From Microbacterium stercoris (GTDB taxonomy: Bacteria > Actinomycetota > Actinomycetes > Actinomycetales > Microbacteriaceae): 64,000 bases of DNA. Of this stretch, positions 31,592 through 40,730 are shown piece by piece. The translations under genes were made by a program, and so were the position numbers. The stretch lies in NCBI RefSeq assembly GCF_017592545.1, contig NZ_JAGFOA010000008.1, positions 113,693 to 177,692 of the forward strand, in the 5' to 3' direction. Under the pieces are notes generated by a model, which worked only from the letters and a program-made list of their open reading frames with translations, made no database searches and was not told the DNA's origin. Numbering within the stretch: the first letter of the stretch is position 1; each line of letters begins with the position of its first letter.

Positions 31592-34500
31592 TCAGCCGGC
31601 GAGGTGACCCCACCGCGACGAGAGCTCGTGCCAGGGCCCGACGGCCACGACTTCTCCGTCGGAGAGCACCACGACCCGGTCGGCCCGGGCGAGCGCGGCG
31701 CGCTTGGAGGTCGCACCGATCACGGTGGTGCCGCGATCGCGCAGGGCCTGCCAGAGCTCGATCTCGGTGCGAGCGTCGAGTGCGGATGACACGTCGTCGG
31801 CGAGCAGCAGTTCGGTGTCGGCAGCGAGCGCCCGGGCCAGGGCGAGGCGCTGCACCTGCCCGCCCGACAGGCGCACGCCGCGGTGCCCGACGAGGGCATG
31901 CGCACCGCCGGCCTCGCTGACGTCCTCGGCGAGACGCGCGCCGTCGATCGGGCCATCGATGTCGCGGTGGTGGTCGAGGCGCACGTTGTCGGCGAAGGTG
32001 CCGCTCAGCACTCGCGGCACCTGGGCGACGTGAGCCACCTGGCCCGGGCGCAGGAACGCCTGCGCGTCGCCGATCTCGGTGCCGTTCCACCGGATCGATC
32101 CGGTGTGCTCCATCAGCCCCGCGAGCGAGGCGAGCAGGCTCGACTTGCCGGATCCGACCTGCCCGAGCAGCAGCACGAGTTCGCCCCGCCGCACCTCGAG
32201 GTCGACGCCCGAGACGCCGAGCGTGCCGTCGTCGTGCACGGCGGTGAGACCGGTCAGCTGCAGGGTCTCGAGTGGCTCGCGGCCGGTGGCGGGCGGCTCG
32301 GGAGCCGTGCCGGCCACCAGATCGACCCCGGGCACCGGGTCGACGAGGTCGACGCCCCCGGCGAAGCGCGAGGTCGCCTGCTGCCAGGCGCGGGTGCCGG
32401 GCGCCTCGGTGACGACCGCGCCCGCGACGACGCCGAACCATCCGAAGCCGGTGACGGCGTTGGCGACGAGCAGGGTGGTCGCGAGGTTCCACTCGCCCAG
32501 AAGGAATGCCGCCCATGCCGCGACCGCGCCCAGGTGCAGGGCGACGATCGGCACGCCGTCAAGCACCGCCTGTACGCGGTGCTCGAAGATGGCGGCGCGG
32601 ACGCGCCCGCTGTCGACGTGCTGCAGGTGGCGGTGCACCTCGGGCGTGCGCGCGGCGAGCTTGACGGTGCGCGCGGCCTCGAGCGCCGACACCAGGGAGC
32701 GGCCGAAGCGCGCGCGTGCCGCCGACGACCGCGTCGCCGAGCGGCCCGCGATGGGCCGCCCCACGGCGGCGGCCAGCGCCGACACCACCATCACCGCGAG
32801 CAGCACGCCGCCCGCCAGCCACGACCGCGAGACGATCGCGGTGACGGCGGCGATGATCAGGCCGTTGACGAAGTCGACCCAGCGATCGGCGTACATGACG
32901 TACCGGTCGGCGTCCATCGCGCGTGCGACGATCTCGCCCGGCGGGGTCGACGGCAGGCGGTGCTGACGGGTCTGCCCGTACATGACCCGCATGCGCACGC
33001 GCAGCAGGTTCTCGATCCACCAGCTGGGGTAGAGGTGAATGGCCTTGCCCAGCGCGATGGGGCTGAGCAGCACGAGCACCACCAGACCGCCGAGCAGGGC
33101 CCACGGCAGATCTCCCGCCTGCAGGGCCTCCACGATGCGGCCCCACAGGAAGCCCGTCAGCGCTCCCTGTGCGGAGGCGAGGGCGGACACCAGGAACAGC
33201 GCGGCCCCGACAACGCCCCATCGAGGGCGGACGAACAGCACGTGCAGGATGCCGCGCGCCAGCGATGGTCCGTCGCCGGGCTCGGGCACCTCGGGTGGTG
33301 TGCCGATGCGGCGGGGCGTGCCGACGGCCGCCACGGCGTCGTTGACGGCTGCTCCGGCGTCGCCCTCCGCTGCAGGAGGCGTGGAAGGCACCTCCGCCTC
33401 CGCCGACTCCTCGGCCGTCTCGGCGATCACGCCGTCCGCGGCGGCGGCCTCTCGCAGGCGTCGGAACGGGCCGTCGGCCTGCGCGAGCACCGAACGCGGG
33501 CCCGCCTGCACAACACGCCCGTGGTCGAGCACGGCCACGAGATCGGCGCGCTCGATGGTGGTGAGGCGATGCGCGACCAGCACACCCGTGCGGCCGCTCA
33601 GCAGCCGCTCGGCGGCCGCGACGACGCGAGCCTCGGTGAGCGGATCCATCCGGGCCGTGGCCTCGTCGAGCACCACCACCTGCACGTCGCGCACAAGCAG
33701 CCGCGCGAAGGCGACGAGCTGCTCCTCGCCGGCGGACAACGCCACCCCTCCCGGGCCGAGCGCGGTGTCGAGCCCCTCGGGCAGGCCCGCGACCCAGTCG
33801 GTGAGCCCGAGCTCGACGACGGCGCCCTCGACCTGGGCGCGGGGCACGTCGGCGAACAGCGCGATGTTCTCGGCGAGCGTTCCCGCGAGGATCTCGGTGC
33901 GCTGTGTGACGACGCCCACGGCGGCGCGCAGCTTCTGCAGGTCGAGGTCGCAGACATCGATGCCGCCCAGGAAGACGGTGCCGGGAGCGGGCTCCTGCGC
34001 CCGAGAGAACAGCGCGGCGAGCGTCGACTTGCCCGATCCCGTGCGTCCGACGAGGGCGATGGTGTGTCCCGCCGGCACATCGAGCGTGACGCCGTCGAGT
34101 GCGAACTGGCCTTCTTCGTACGCGAAGGTCAGATCGCGCACTTCGAGCCCCACCGAGCCGGCCGGCACGTCGAGGCCGCCCGTGGGCTCGGGATCGACCT
34201 CGAGCATCTGCCGGATGCGCACGAGCGCGCCCAGGCCCTCCTGGATGTCGGGCAGGTGGTGCACGAGGTTGGACACGGATCCCACGAGCAGCGCGGTCGC
34301 GAGGAACAGGGTGACGAGCTGCGGCACCGGCAGGCTGCCGTCGAACGCCAGCATCGCGCCGACGACCGCGATGCCGCCGAGCAGCGCGTGCAGCAGCACC
34401 TCGGAGCGATTGATGAGGCGCATCTCGAGGCGGGTGAGCCCGCTCAGGCGCTTGTGCACAACCGCGGAGATCTGCGCGAGGCGGCGGACCGCGAAGGCCT

Positions 34501-35170
34501 GCCCGAGGCTCGTGCGCAGGTCGTTGCGGGCCGCGACGGCCTCCTCGAACGCGGCTGCGTGATCGGTCCAGGCGATCTCCTCGGCGATCTTCTGCCGGGC
34601 GATCTCGGCCAGCAGCGGCCGGGCGACGAGGGCCACCACCACGCCCAGCACGGGGAACAGAATCCAGGCGGGCCACCACGTGGCGCCCGCCACGATCCAC
34701 AGCGGCAGGACGCCCGCGACCGTGCGGCCGGCGCCCCACAACTGGCGGCGCACGAGGGATCCGACCGCGCGGGTGTCGTCGTCGACGCGGTCCATGACCT
34801 CGCCGACCGCCTGTTCGGAGAGCACCGCGAGCGGCTGGCTCATCGCGGCGGTGAGCAGGTCGGCGCGCAGCCGCCCCTCTGCGCGGTCGACGACCCCCGC
34901 CCACAGCACCTGGCCGATGCTGTCGACGACGGCGCCGCCCACGACGCACGCCGCGAACAGCAGCAGCAGGGTGGAGGTGGGGTCGCCCGAGAGGCGACCC
35001 GCGATCACCGTTCCGACGGCCTGCGCGGTGGTGCCCGCGAGCAGCAGGAGCAGCGCGACGACCGACGCGGCCCCGGCGAGGCGCCGCCAGTCGAGGCGGC
35101 GCCACGCGGGGCGCGCCGATGCGCCCGCGCGGTCGTCGGGGACGGGAGGAGTGGGGTGAAGCGTGGACAT
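31592..35170 (-). CDS. fused double ABC exporter (TMD-NBD-TMD-NBD)
   Basis: A 1192-residue exporter with two complete half-transporters in one chain. First membrane domain about 35-305, first ATPase domain with Walker A GRTGSGKST (about 376-384), signature LSAGE, Walker B VVVLDEAT and H-loop VAHRL. Then an acidic linker (about 585-645), second membrane domain (about 650-935), and second ATPase with Walker A GQVGSGKSS (about 1004-1012), LSGGQ, LLLADDVSS, and no H-loop His (IGATSKR). This is one competent and one degenerate ATP site, as in heterodimeric exporters. The start is ATG 35170, or GTG one codon earlier. Substrate unknown. Confidence 0.92.
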   Translation of the reverse strand: MSTLHPTPPVPDDRAGASARPAWRRLDWRRLAGAASVVALLLLLAGTTAQAVGTVIAGRLSGDPTSTLLLLFAACVVGGAVVDSIGQVLWAGVVDRAEGRLRADLLTAAMSQPLAVLSEQAVGEVMDRVDDDTRAVGSLVRRQLWGAGRTVAGVLPLWIVAGATWWPAWILFPVLGVVVALVARPLLAEIARQKIAEEIAWTDHAAAFEEAVAARNDLRTSLGQAFAVRRLAQISAVVHKRLSGLTRLEMRLINRSEVLLHALLGGIAVVGAMLAFDGSLPVPQLVTLFLATALLVGSVSNLVHHLPDIQEGLGALVRIRQMLEVDPEPTGGLDVPAGSVGLEVRDLTFAYEEGQFALDGVTLDVPAGHTIALVGRTGSGKSTLAALFSRAQEPAPGTVFLGGIDVCDLDLQKLRAAVGVVTQRTEILAGTLAENIALFADVPRAQVEGAVVELGLTDWVAGLPEGLDTALGPGGVALSAGEEQLVAFARLLVRDVQVVVLDEATARMDPLTEARVVAAAERLLSGRTGVLVAHRLTTIERADLVAVLDHGRVVQAGPRSVLAQADGPFRRLREAAAADGVIAETAEESAEAEVPSTPPAAEGDAGAAVNDAVAAVGTPRRIGTPPEVPEPGDGPSLARGILHVLFVRPRWGVVGAALFLVSALASAQGALTGFLWGRIVEALQAGDLPWALLGGLVVLVLLSPIALGKAIHLYPSWWIENLLRVRMRVMYGQTRQHRLPSTPPGEIVARAMDADRYVMYADRWVDFVNGLIIAAVTAIVSRSWLAGGVLLAVMVVSALAAAVGRPIAGRSATRSSAARARFGRSLVSALEAARTVKLAARTPEVHRHLQHVDSGRVRAAIFEHRVQAVLDGVPIVALHLGAVAAWAAFLLGEWNLATTLLVANAVTGFGWFGVVAGAVVTEAPGTRAWQQATSRFAGGVDLVDPVPGVDLVAGTAPEPPATGREPLETLQLTGLTAVHDDGTLGVSGVDLEVRRGELVLLLGQVGSGKSSLLASLAGLMEHTGSIRWNGTEIGDAQAFLRPGQVAHVAQVPRVLSGTFADNVRLDHHRDIDGPIDGARLAEDVSEAGGAHALVGHRGVRLSGGQVQRLALARALAADTELLLADDVSSALDARTEIELWQALRDRGTTVIGATSKRAALARADRVVVLSDGEVVAVGPWHELSSRWGHLAG

Positions 35171-35354
35171 CACCTCTCACGCTAGAGCGAGCCACCGACA
35201 AATGTGCGTCGCACCGGTCGCGGCGCGATCACGATCCGAGGAGATATCCCCTCGCGAGGACGCTTGCGGAGGATCCGGCCCGTGATCCGGGATTTCTCCT
35301 CGCCTCCGGATCAGCCCGGTCGCCGCGCACGCGGCCGGTCTCCTCGCCCCCGGA

Positions 35355-35870
35355 TCAGCCCCGATCGCCGCGCAGGCGGCGCGCGTTCTCCTCCGCGGCG
35401 TCGAACGCATCCTCGAGCCCGTGCACCGCGTCGCGATACGCGCCGAGCTCGGCGACGCCGAGGTCGGCATCCGGGGCCGGGCGCAGCGCATCGGCCTTCT
35501 GCCGCGCGCGCAGGAAGACGGCCGTGAACGGATCGCCGCCGTCGCTCATGGCCGGGAACGCGATGCGCTTCGCCTCATCGAGCTCGTAGTCGAGCCACCG
35601 GCGCGACACGTCGTCGTGCGACTCGAGCAGGCGAGCCAGGCGATCGCGCCGCACCTGCTGATCCGACGCCTCCAGGGCCGCGGGCGTCGCGCCGGTGAGC
35701 GCCTCGACCTCGGCCTTGGCGCGCATCAGCTCGATCCGCTGCTCGTGACGCAGCCTCGCGCGCCGGTCGGACCAGGCAGCGATGCCCTTCACGCCGCCGA
35801 CGATCGAGCCGCCGAAGATGAAGGCAAGCCACCAGTAGGAGCCGATGAAGTCGAAGAGCGGGTCGAGCAC
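35355..35870 (-). CDS. membrane-anchored coiled-coil protein, unknown
   Basis: A 171-residue protein: one N-terminal helix (about 8-32: FIGSYWWLAFIFGGSIVGGVKG), then a basic, heptad-like helical region (about 36-100) and an acidic tail. No enzyme motif. Actinobacterial proteins of this shape are often annotated only as hypothetical. It is monocistronic, bounded by a strong hairpin upstream (35895-35929). Its downstream region (35174-35354, between it and the exporter start) has a 17-base partial direct repeat built on CCGGATCAGCC but no gene. Confidence 0.7.
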   Translation of the reverse strand: MLDPLFDFIGSYWWLAFIFGGSIVGGVKGIAAWSDRRARLRHEQRIELMRAKAEVEALTGATPAALEASDQQVRRDRLARLLESHDDVSRRWLDYELDEAKRIAFPAMSDGGDPFTAVFLRARQKADALRPAPDADLGVAELGAYRDAVHGLEDAFDAAEENARRLRGDRG

Positions 35871-35894
35871 GCCTCGACTCTAGGGCGGGAACGA

Positions 35895-35929
35895 CGAAGC
35901 CGCACGATCGGAGGGATCGTGCGGCTTCG
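35895..35929. terminator. strong bidirectional hairpin upstream of the 171-residue protein gene
   Basis: A perfect 15-bp stem (CGAAGCCGCACGATC / GATCGTGCGGCTTCG) with a 5-base loop GGAGG, 10 bases downstream of the purL-linked small gene. It should end that leftward transcript. Confidence 0.88.
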
Positions 35930-35938
35930 CGGAAGAGG

Positions 35939-36115
35939 TCAGCCGAACAGCAGCGTCAGCACGGTCGCGCCGCCGCCGGTGATCAGCAGGGCGCCGATCA
36001 CCACCCAGGCCGTCGCGCGCACGCGGCGGTTGCGCTTCTCGAGCCCGTAGTCGGCGGCCTCGCCGTCGGCCTCCAACTCGGAGTGGTTGATGCGCACGCC
36101 CCCGTCGCCGGACAT
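35939..36115 (-). CDS. 58-residue membrane protein translationally coupled to purL
   Basis: A small protein: acidic soluble half ([20 protein letters not shown]), basic EKRNRRVRATA, and one C-terminal membrane helix (WVVIGALLITGGGATVLTLL). Its ATG overlaps the purL stop by one base (TGATG), so it is certain to be co-transcribed and probably coupled. No recognised family and no known role in purine synthesis; the coupling may only reflect co-expression. Confidence 0.78.
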   Translation of the reverse strand: MSGDGGVRINHSELEADGEAADYGLEKRNRRVRATAWVVIGALLITGGGATVLTLLFG

Positions 36116-38436
36116 CAGGCCTCGACAGGCTCCGAGACGGTGGCGCCGAAGGCGGCCGGCAGCGTGCCGGTCGACAGGGCGCGCAGCTCGGCGACGGGCA
36201 CCTGGAACAGGTCCTGCACCTCGAGGGTGGGCTCGACGTCGGTGACGCCGATGCGCAGCACGGGGTAACCGCGGCCCTCGCACAGGCCGCGGAACTTCAC
36301 GTCCTCCTCGCGCGGCACCGTCACGATGACGCGTCCGGTCGACTCCGAGAACAGGGCCGTGGCGGCGTCCACGCCGTCGCGCTCCATGATCTCGGTGAGC
36401 CACACGCGGGCGCCGACGCCGAAGCGCAGCACCGCGTCGGTGAGCGCCTGGGCGAGGCCGCCCTCCGACAGGTCGTGCGCGCTCGAGACGAGCATCTCGT
36501 CCTTCGCCGCGCCGATGATGCCGGCCAGCGTGCGCTCGCCCGCGAGGTCGACCTTCGGCGGGCGACCGCCGAGGTGGTCGTGGATGGTGCCGGCCCAGGC
36601 CGAGCCGTCGAGCTCGAGGGCGGTCGTGCCCAGCAGATAGATGTTCTCGCCGGCGTCCTGCCATCCCGAGGGGATGCGGCGCGCGACGTCGTCGATGATG
36701 CCGAGCACACCCACGACCGGAGTCGGGTGGATCGGCACGTCGCCGGTCTGGTTGTAGAACGACACGTTGCCGCCGGTGACCGGCACACCCAGCTCGAGGC
36801 AGGCGTCCGACAGGCCGTCGACGGCCTGCGAGAACTGCCACATGACCTCGGGGTTCTCGGGCGATCCGAAGTTGAGGCAGTCGGTGACGGCGGTGGGCTG
36901 GGCACCCGTGACAGCGACGTTGCGGTACGCCTCGGCGAGCGCGAGCTGCGCACCCGCGTACGGGTCGAGCTGGCAGTAGCGGCCGTTCGCGTCGGTGGCG
37001 ATCGAGACGCCGAGACCCGACTCCTCGTCGACGCGGATCATGCCGGCGTCGTCGGGGAAGGCGAGGGCCGTGTTGCCCAGCACGTAGTAGTCGTACTGAT
37101 TGGTGATCCAGCTGGCATCGGCGAGGTTCGGCGACGCGACCAGCTTCTTCACCTGATCCAGGATCTCCGCACCCTCGGTCGGACGCGCGAGAGACGCGGC
37201 CGAGTCGGCCTGCAGCGCGTCGATCCAGGAGGGGTAGGCGACCGGGCGCTCGTAGACCGGGCCGTCGACCGCGACCGTGGAGGGGTCGACATCGACGATG
37301 ACCTCGCCGTTCCAGGTGATGACGAGGCGGCCGTCGCCGGTCACCTCGCCGAGCACCGAGGTCTCGACATCCCACTTCTTGACGACCTCGAGGAACGCGT
37401 CGAGCTTCTCGGGCGCGACGATCGCCATCATGCGCTCCTGCGACTCACTCATGAGGATCTCCTCGGCGGTCAGCGAGGGGTCGCGCAGCAGCACGTTCGT
37501 CAGCTCGACGTTCATGCCCGATCCGCCGTTCGCGGCGAGCTCGCTCGTGGCGCACGAGATGCCGGCGGCACCGAGGTCCTGGATGGCCTCGACGAGGTCG
37601 CCCTTGTAGAGCTCGAGGCAGCACTCGATGAGCACCTTCTCGGCGAACGGGTCGCCCACCTGCACGGCGGGCCGCTTGGTGGGGCCGCCGTCGGCGAACG
37701 TGTCGGAGGCCAGGATCGAGGCGCCGCCGATGCCGTCGCCGCCGGTGCGGGCGCCGAACAGCACGACCTTGTTGCCCGCGCCGGTGGCGTTGGCGAGGCG
37801 GATGTCCTCGTGGCGCATCACTCCGACCGCGAGGGCGTTGACGAGGGGGTTGGCCTGGTAGACGCCGTCGAAGACGGTCTCGCCGCCGATGTTCGGAAGG
37901 CCCAGGCAGTTGCCGTACGAGGAGATGCCCGACACAACACCGTGGACCACGCGCGCGGTGTCGGGGTGGTCGATGGCGCCGAAGCGCAGCTGGTCCATCA
38001 CGGCGACCGGACGGGCGCCCATCGAGATGATGTCGCGCACGATGCCGCCGACACCGGTCGCGGCGCCCTGGAACGGCTCGATGTAGGAGGGGTGGTTGTG
38101 CGACTCGACCTTGAAGGTCACCGCCCACCCCTCGCCCACGTCGACGACGCCGGCGTTCTGGCCCATGCCGACCATCAGGCGCTTCTTCATCTCCTCGGAG
38201 ACCTTGTCTCCGAAACGACGCAGGTAGATCTTGCTCGACTTGTAGGAGCAGTGCTCCGACCACATGACCGAGTACATCGCCAGCTCGCCCGAGGTGGGGC
38301 GGCGGCCGAGGATCTCGCGGATCTTCGCGTACTCGTCGGGCTTCAGACCGAGCGCGTCGAACGGCTGCTCGCGCTCAGGCGTGGCGGCGGCGTTCTCGAC
38401 GGTGTCGGCGACGTGTGCGGTGGGGACGTTGGTCAC
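36115..38436 (-). CDS. purL: phosphoribosylformylglycinamidine synthase subunit PurL
   Basis: ATP-dependent amination of FGAR to FGAM in purine synthesis, working with PurS and the glutaminase PurQ. The 773-residue protein is the small bacterial type (about 740-780) without the fused glutaminase. Landmarks: [15 protein letters not shown] (about 55-69), [32 protein letters not shown] and [14 protein letters not shown]. purS and purQ are not adjacent on this side of the window. A small membrane-protein gene follows in TGATG overlap. Identification is firm. Confidence 0.97.
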   Translation of the reverse strand: MTNVPTAHVADTVENAAATPEREQPFDALGLKPDEYAKIREILGRRPTSGELAMYSVMWSEHCSYKSSKIYLRRFGDKVSEEMKKRLMVGMGQNAGVVDVGEGWAVTFKVESHNHPSYIEPFQGAATGVGGIVRDIISMGARPVAVMDQLRFGAIDHPDTARVVHGVVSGISSYGNCLGLPNIGGETVFDGVYQANPLVNALAVGVMRHEDIRLANATGAGNKVVLFGARTGGDGIGGASILASDTFADGGPTKRPAVQVGDPFAEKVLIECCLELYKGDLVEAIQDLGAAGISCATSELAANGGSGMNVELTNVLLRDPSLTAEEILMSESQERMMAIVAPEKLDAFLEVVKKWDVETSVLGEVTGDGRLVITWNGEVIVDVDPSTVAVDGPVYERPVAYPSWIDALQADSAASLARPTEGAEILDQVKKLVASPNLADASWITNQYDYYVLGNTALAFPDDAGMIRVDEESGLGVSIATDANGRYCQLDPYAGAQLALAEAYRNVAVTGAQPTAVTDCLNFGSPENPEVMWQFSQAVDGLSDACLELGVPVTGGNVSFYNQTGDVPIHPTPVVGVLGIIDDVARRIPSGWQDAGENIYLLGTTALELDGSAWAGTIHDHLGGRPPKVDLAGERTLAGIIGAAKDEMLVSSAHDLSEGGLAQALTDAVLRFGVGARVWLTEIMERDGVDAATALFSESTGRVIVTVPREEDVKFRGLCEGRGYPVLRIGVTDVEPTLEVQDLFQVPVAELRALSTGTLPAAFGATVSEPVEA

Positions 38437-38537
38437 GCGGGGAGCTCCTCGGCGGGCGGCGGGCCGGACCTCCCCAGTCTACGGGCGCGAAGCGGGTACG
38501 ATCCGCCGCCCGGGACGGGCCCGCCTACGCTGGTCAC

Positions 38538-40181
38538 ATGGTGCGCCGCGACCTCGATCTCATCCGCAATGTCGACGAGTCGCTGCGCGGCGACGCGTAC
38601 GACCTGCTCACCTACGCGAGCCGGGTGCTCGAGATGCTGACGCGGCCGCTCGATCCGAACGGCAACCCGGTGCAGGGCATGCCCGAGGTGTCGGAGATGG
38701 TCGACCGCACCCTCGGCGACGCCGTGCGCCAGAGCGACGCGCTGCTGCTCGCGATGGCCCCGCTGCTCGAGACCCAGGGCGCGTCGGACACCGCACTCGC
38801 GGCGCGCATCCGCGAAGAGGCCCGCGGACGCTGGAAGACGCTGCCCGCGTGGCTCGACGAGCTCGAGCCCTCGACGCCGCTCGAGATCACCGGCGTCACC
38901 GCCATCGAGCACGTGCTCGGCGCCGCCTCGACCATCGTGATCGGCGCGACGCTGCCCGACGGCACTCCCGCCACCGCCACCGTCTTCATCGATCGCGACG
39001 GCGGCCACACCATCGAGGACGCCTTCGTGGCCCCCGAGGAATTCCGCGCCGCGCTCGCCGCGGGCACCAAGGGCGCCGACTTCGACCGATTCCAGATCGT
39101 CGACATCGACCCCGCCGACGCGCGTGAGCGCGTGTTCGCGGCGCTGGCCGCCGACCTCGCTCTCGAGCCGCCCCTGGTCACCGAGACCTGGCCCGGCCAC
39201 CGCTCGCTGCTCGCCTGGATCCTGCGGTCTCTTCCCGAGGGCGGATCCCTCGCCGCGCGTCCCGCGGAGGACGCCGCGCTCGACGAGCAGCTCGTCGCCG
39301 CCGCGGAGGCCGCCGCCCCCGGCACCGCCGAGGTCGCGCGCCTGCTCGTCTCGCTCAACCGGGAGCGCAGCGGATCCGGCGATCCTCGCCTTTGGAGCGA
39401 CACGTTCGTCACCGATCTGCTGCTCGACCACCTGCCCTTCGAGGACGTCGATGCCGAGGAGGTGCTTGCCGCGCTTCCCGCGCTCGTCGAGGCGGGGCAC
39501 GCGCTCGCAGAGATCGCGCCCCGCGTCACCGCGGACACGCTCGAGGCCATCGAGGAGCTCGGCGGGGAGTTCCTCGACCTGTCGGCGATGGAGGCCGACG
39601 GCGATCTGCCCGACGACGATCCCGCCGCGCACGAACTGGCCGTGCTGTCGCTGCGCGTCGGCGGCCGCCGCCACCTCGATGCGCTGCAGGCGGCGCCGAT
39701 CACGCGCGTGGTGCCCGACCTCCGCCACCTCGACGAGCGCGCCGCGGCGGGGCTCGCCCGGGTGCAGGCGCTGGTCGAGACCGCCGGCGCCGTGTTCGAG
39801 GACGACCCGGAGATCCGGATCGCCGCGGCGGGGGTCGCAGACCTGCTCGCCGAGACCGACCCGAGGCTGTTCGCGAAGGGCAAGCCCGAGCTCGCCGCCG
39901 CCGCGATCGCCTGGATCGCCGGCGTCGCCAACGACGCGTTCGCGCCGGTCGGCCCGGTGGATCCGTCCCGTCTGATGGCGGCGCTCGGCCTGCGCGGTCA
40001 GACGCCCGCGGCCCGCGCGGCGCAGTACCTCGCGGCCCTCGGCCAAGACGCCCCCGAGACCTGGGCGGCCGTGCCGTCGCTCGGCGACCCCTCGCTGCTC
40101 ACCGCCCGCACCCGTCGCGCGCTCATCGCGCGCCGTGACGAGGCCCGCGCCGCCCTCGGCGCGGAGCCCGCGGAGGCGTAG
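38538..40181 (+). CDS. large acidic protein, unknown function
   Basis: A 547-residue soluble protein, strongly acidic (Asp/Glu-rich, with many Ala and Leu), with no signal peptide or membrane helix and no recognised motif. It contains TATVFIDRDGGHTIEDAFVA (about 141-160) and long helical segments in the C-terminal half. The start is taken at ATG 38538, which lies six bases after a TACGCT -10 candidate (38526-38531), so the message is probably leaderless. It is divergent from purL with 101 bases between them. Confidence 0.72.
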   Translation: MVRRDLDLIRNVDESLRGDAYDLLTYASRVLEMLTRPLDPNGNPVQGMPEVSEMVDRTLGDAVRQSDALLLAMAPLLETQGASDTALAARIREEARGRWKTLPAWLDELEPSTPLEITGVTAIEHVLGAASTIVIGATLPDGTPATATVFIDRDGGHTIEDAFVAPEEFRAALAAGTKGADFDRFQIVDIDPADARERVFAALAADLALEPPLVTETWPGHRSLLAWILRSLPEGGSLAARPAEDAALDEQLVAAAEAAAPGTAEVARLLVSLNRERSGSGDPRLWSDTFVTDLLLDHLPFEDVDAEEVLAALPALVEAGHALAEIAPRVTADTLEAIEELGGEFLDLSAMEADGDLPDDDPAAHELAVLSLRVGGRRHLDALQAAPITRVVPDLRHLDERAAAGLARVQALVETAGAVFEDDPEIRIAAAGVADLLAETDPRLFAKGKPELAAAAIAWIAGVANDAFAPVGPVDPSRLMAALGLRGQTPAARAAQYLAALGQDAPETWAAVPSLGDPSLLTARTRRALIARRDEARAALGAEPAEA

Positions 40182-40220
40182 GCGCAGGGCGCTCGGGCCT
40201 CTCGCGGGGTGGTGCCGACT

Positions 40221-40720
40221 CCGTTCGTTGAGCGAGCGCAGCGAGTCGAAACGGGGCGACCCGGCGCGGCGTGGGGCGCGGGGGTGGTGCCGACTCCGTT
40301 CGTTGAGCGAGCGCAGCGAGTCGAAACGGGGTGACCTGGCGCGGGCGGTGGGGCCGGTTCCGTTCGTTGAGCGAGCACGGCGAGTCGAAACGGGGTGACC
40401 TGGCTCGGGGGTTTGGGCGTTTCGACTCGCTCGTTCCTCGCTCGCTCAACGAGCGGGGGTGCGGGGCGCGGGGTGGTGCCGGTCTCGTTCGTTGAGCGAG
40501 CGCAGCGAGTCGAAACGGGGTGGCCCGGCGCGGGTGGTGGTGCCGACTCCGTTCGTTGAGCGAGCGCAGCGAGTCGAAACGGGGCGACCTGGCTCGGCGT
40601 GGGGCGCGGGGGTGGTGCCGACTCCGTTCGTTGAGCGAGCGCAGCGAGTCGAAACGGGGTGACCTGGCGCGGGGGTTTGGGCGTTTCGACTCGCTCGTTC
40701 CTCGCTCGCTCAACGAGCGG
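40221..40720. repeat. cluster of eight interspersed short repeats
   Basis: Six direct copies of a 36-base unit containing CGTTGAGCGAGCGCAGCGAG and ending TCGAAACGGGG, at about 40221, 40296, 40360, 40486, 40549 and 40624. There are also two inverted variants (GTTTCGACTCGCTCGTTCC..., about 40419-40456 and 40682-40720). Copies are 63-126 bases apart, separated by GTGG/GCGGGG-rich filler, much of which is also shared. Each copy has internal symmetry (GAGCGAGCG / CGCAGCGAG style). It fills the interval between the 547-residue protein and the GH127 gene; no gene is visible in it. Confidence 0.92.
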
Positions 40721-40730
40721 GCGGCGGGGG

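Noticed and set aside
31883..35185. A long plus-strand open frame of over 1,000 codons opposite the fused ABC exporter
   Set aside because: It is rich in Arg, Ala, Gly and His with no recognisable domain, and lies antisense to a gene with complete ABC motifs. High-GC codon structure keeps the opposite strand free of stops.
36475..38640. A 721-codon plus-strand frame opposite purL
   Set aside because: Low-complexity Arg/Asp/Val/Gly composition and no family match; purL on the other strand has all expected motifs.
40221..40720. CRISPR array
   Set aside because: Repeats occur in both orientations, the material between them is itself repetitive rather than unique spacers, spacing varies from 63 to 126 bases, and no cas gene is nearby.
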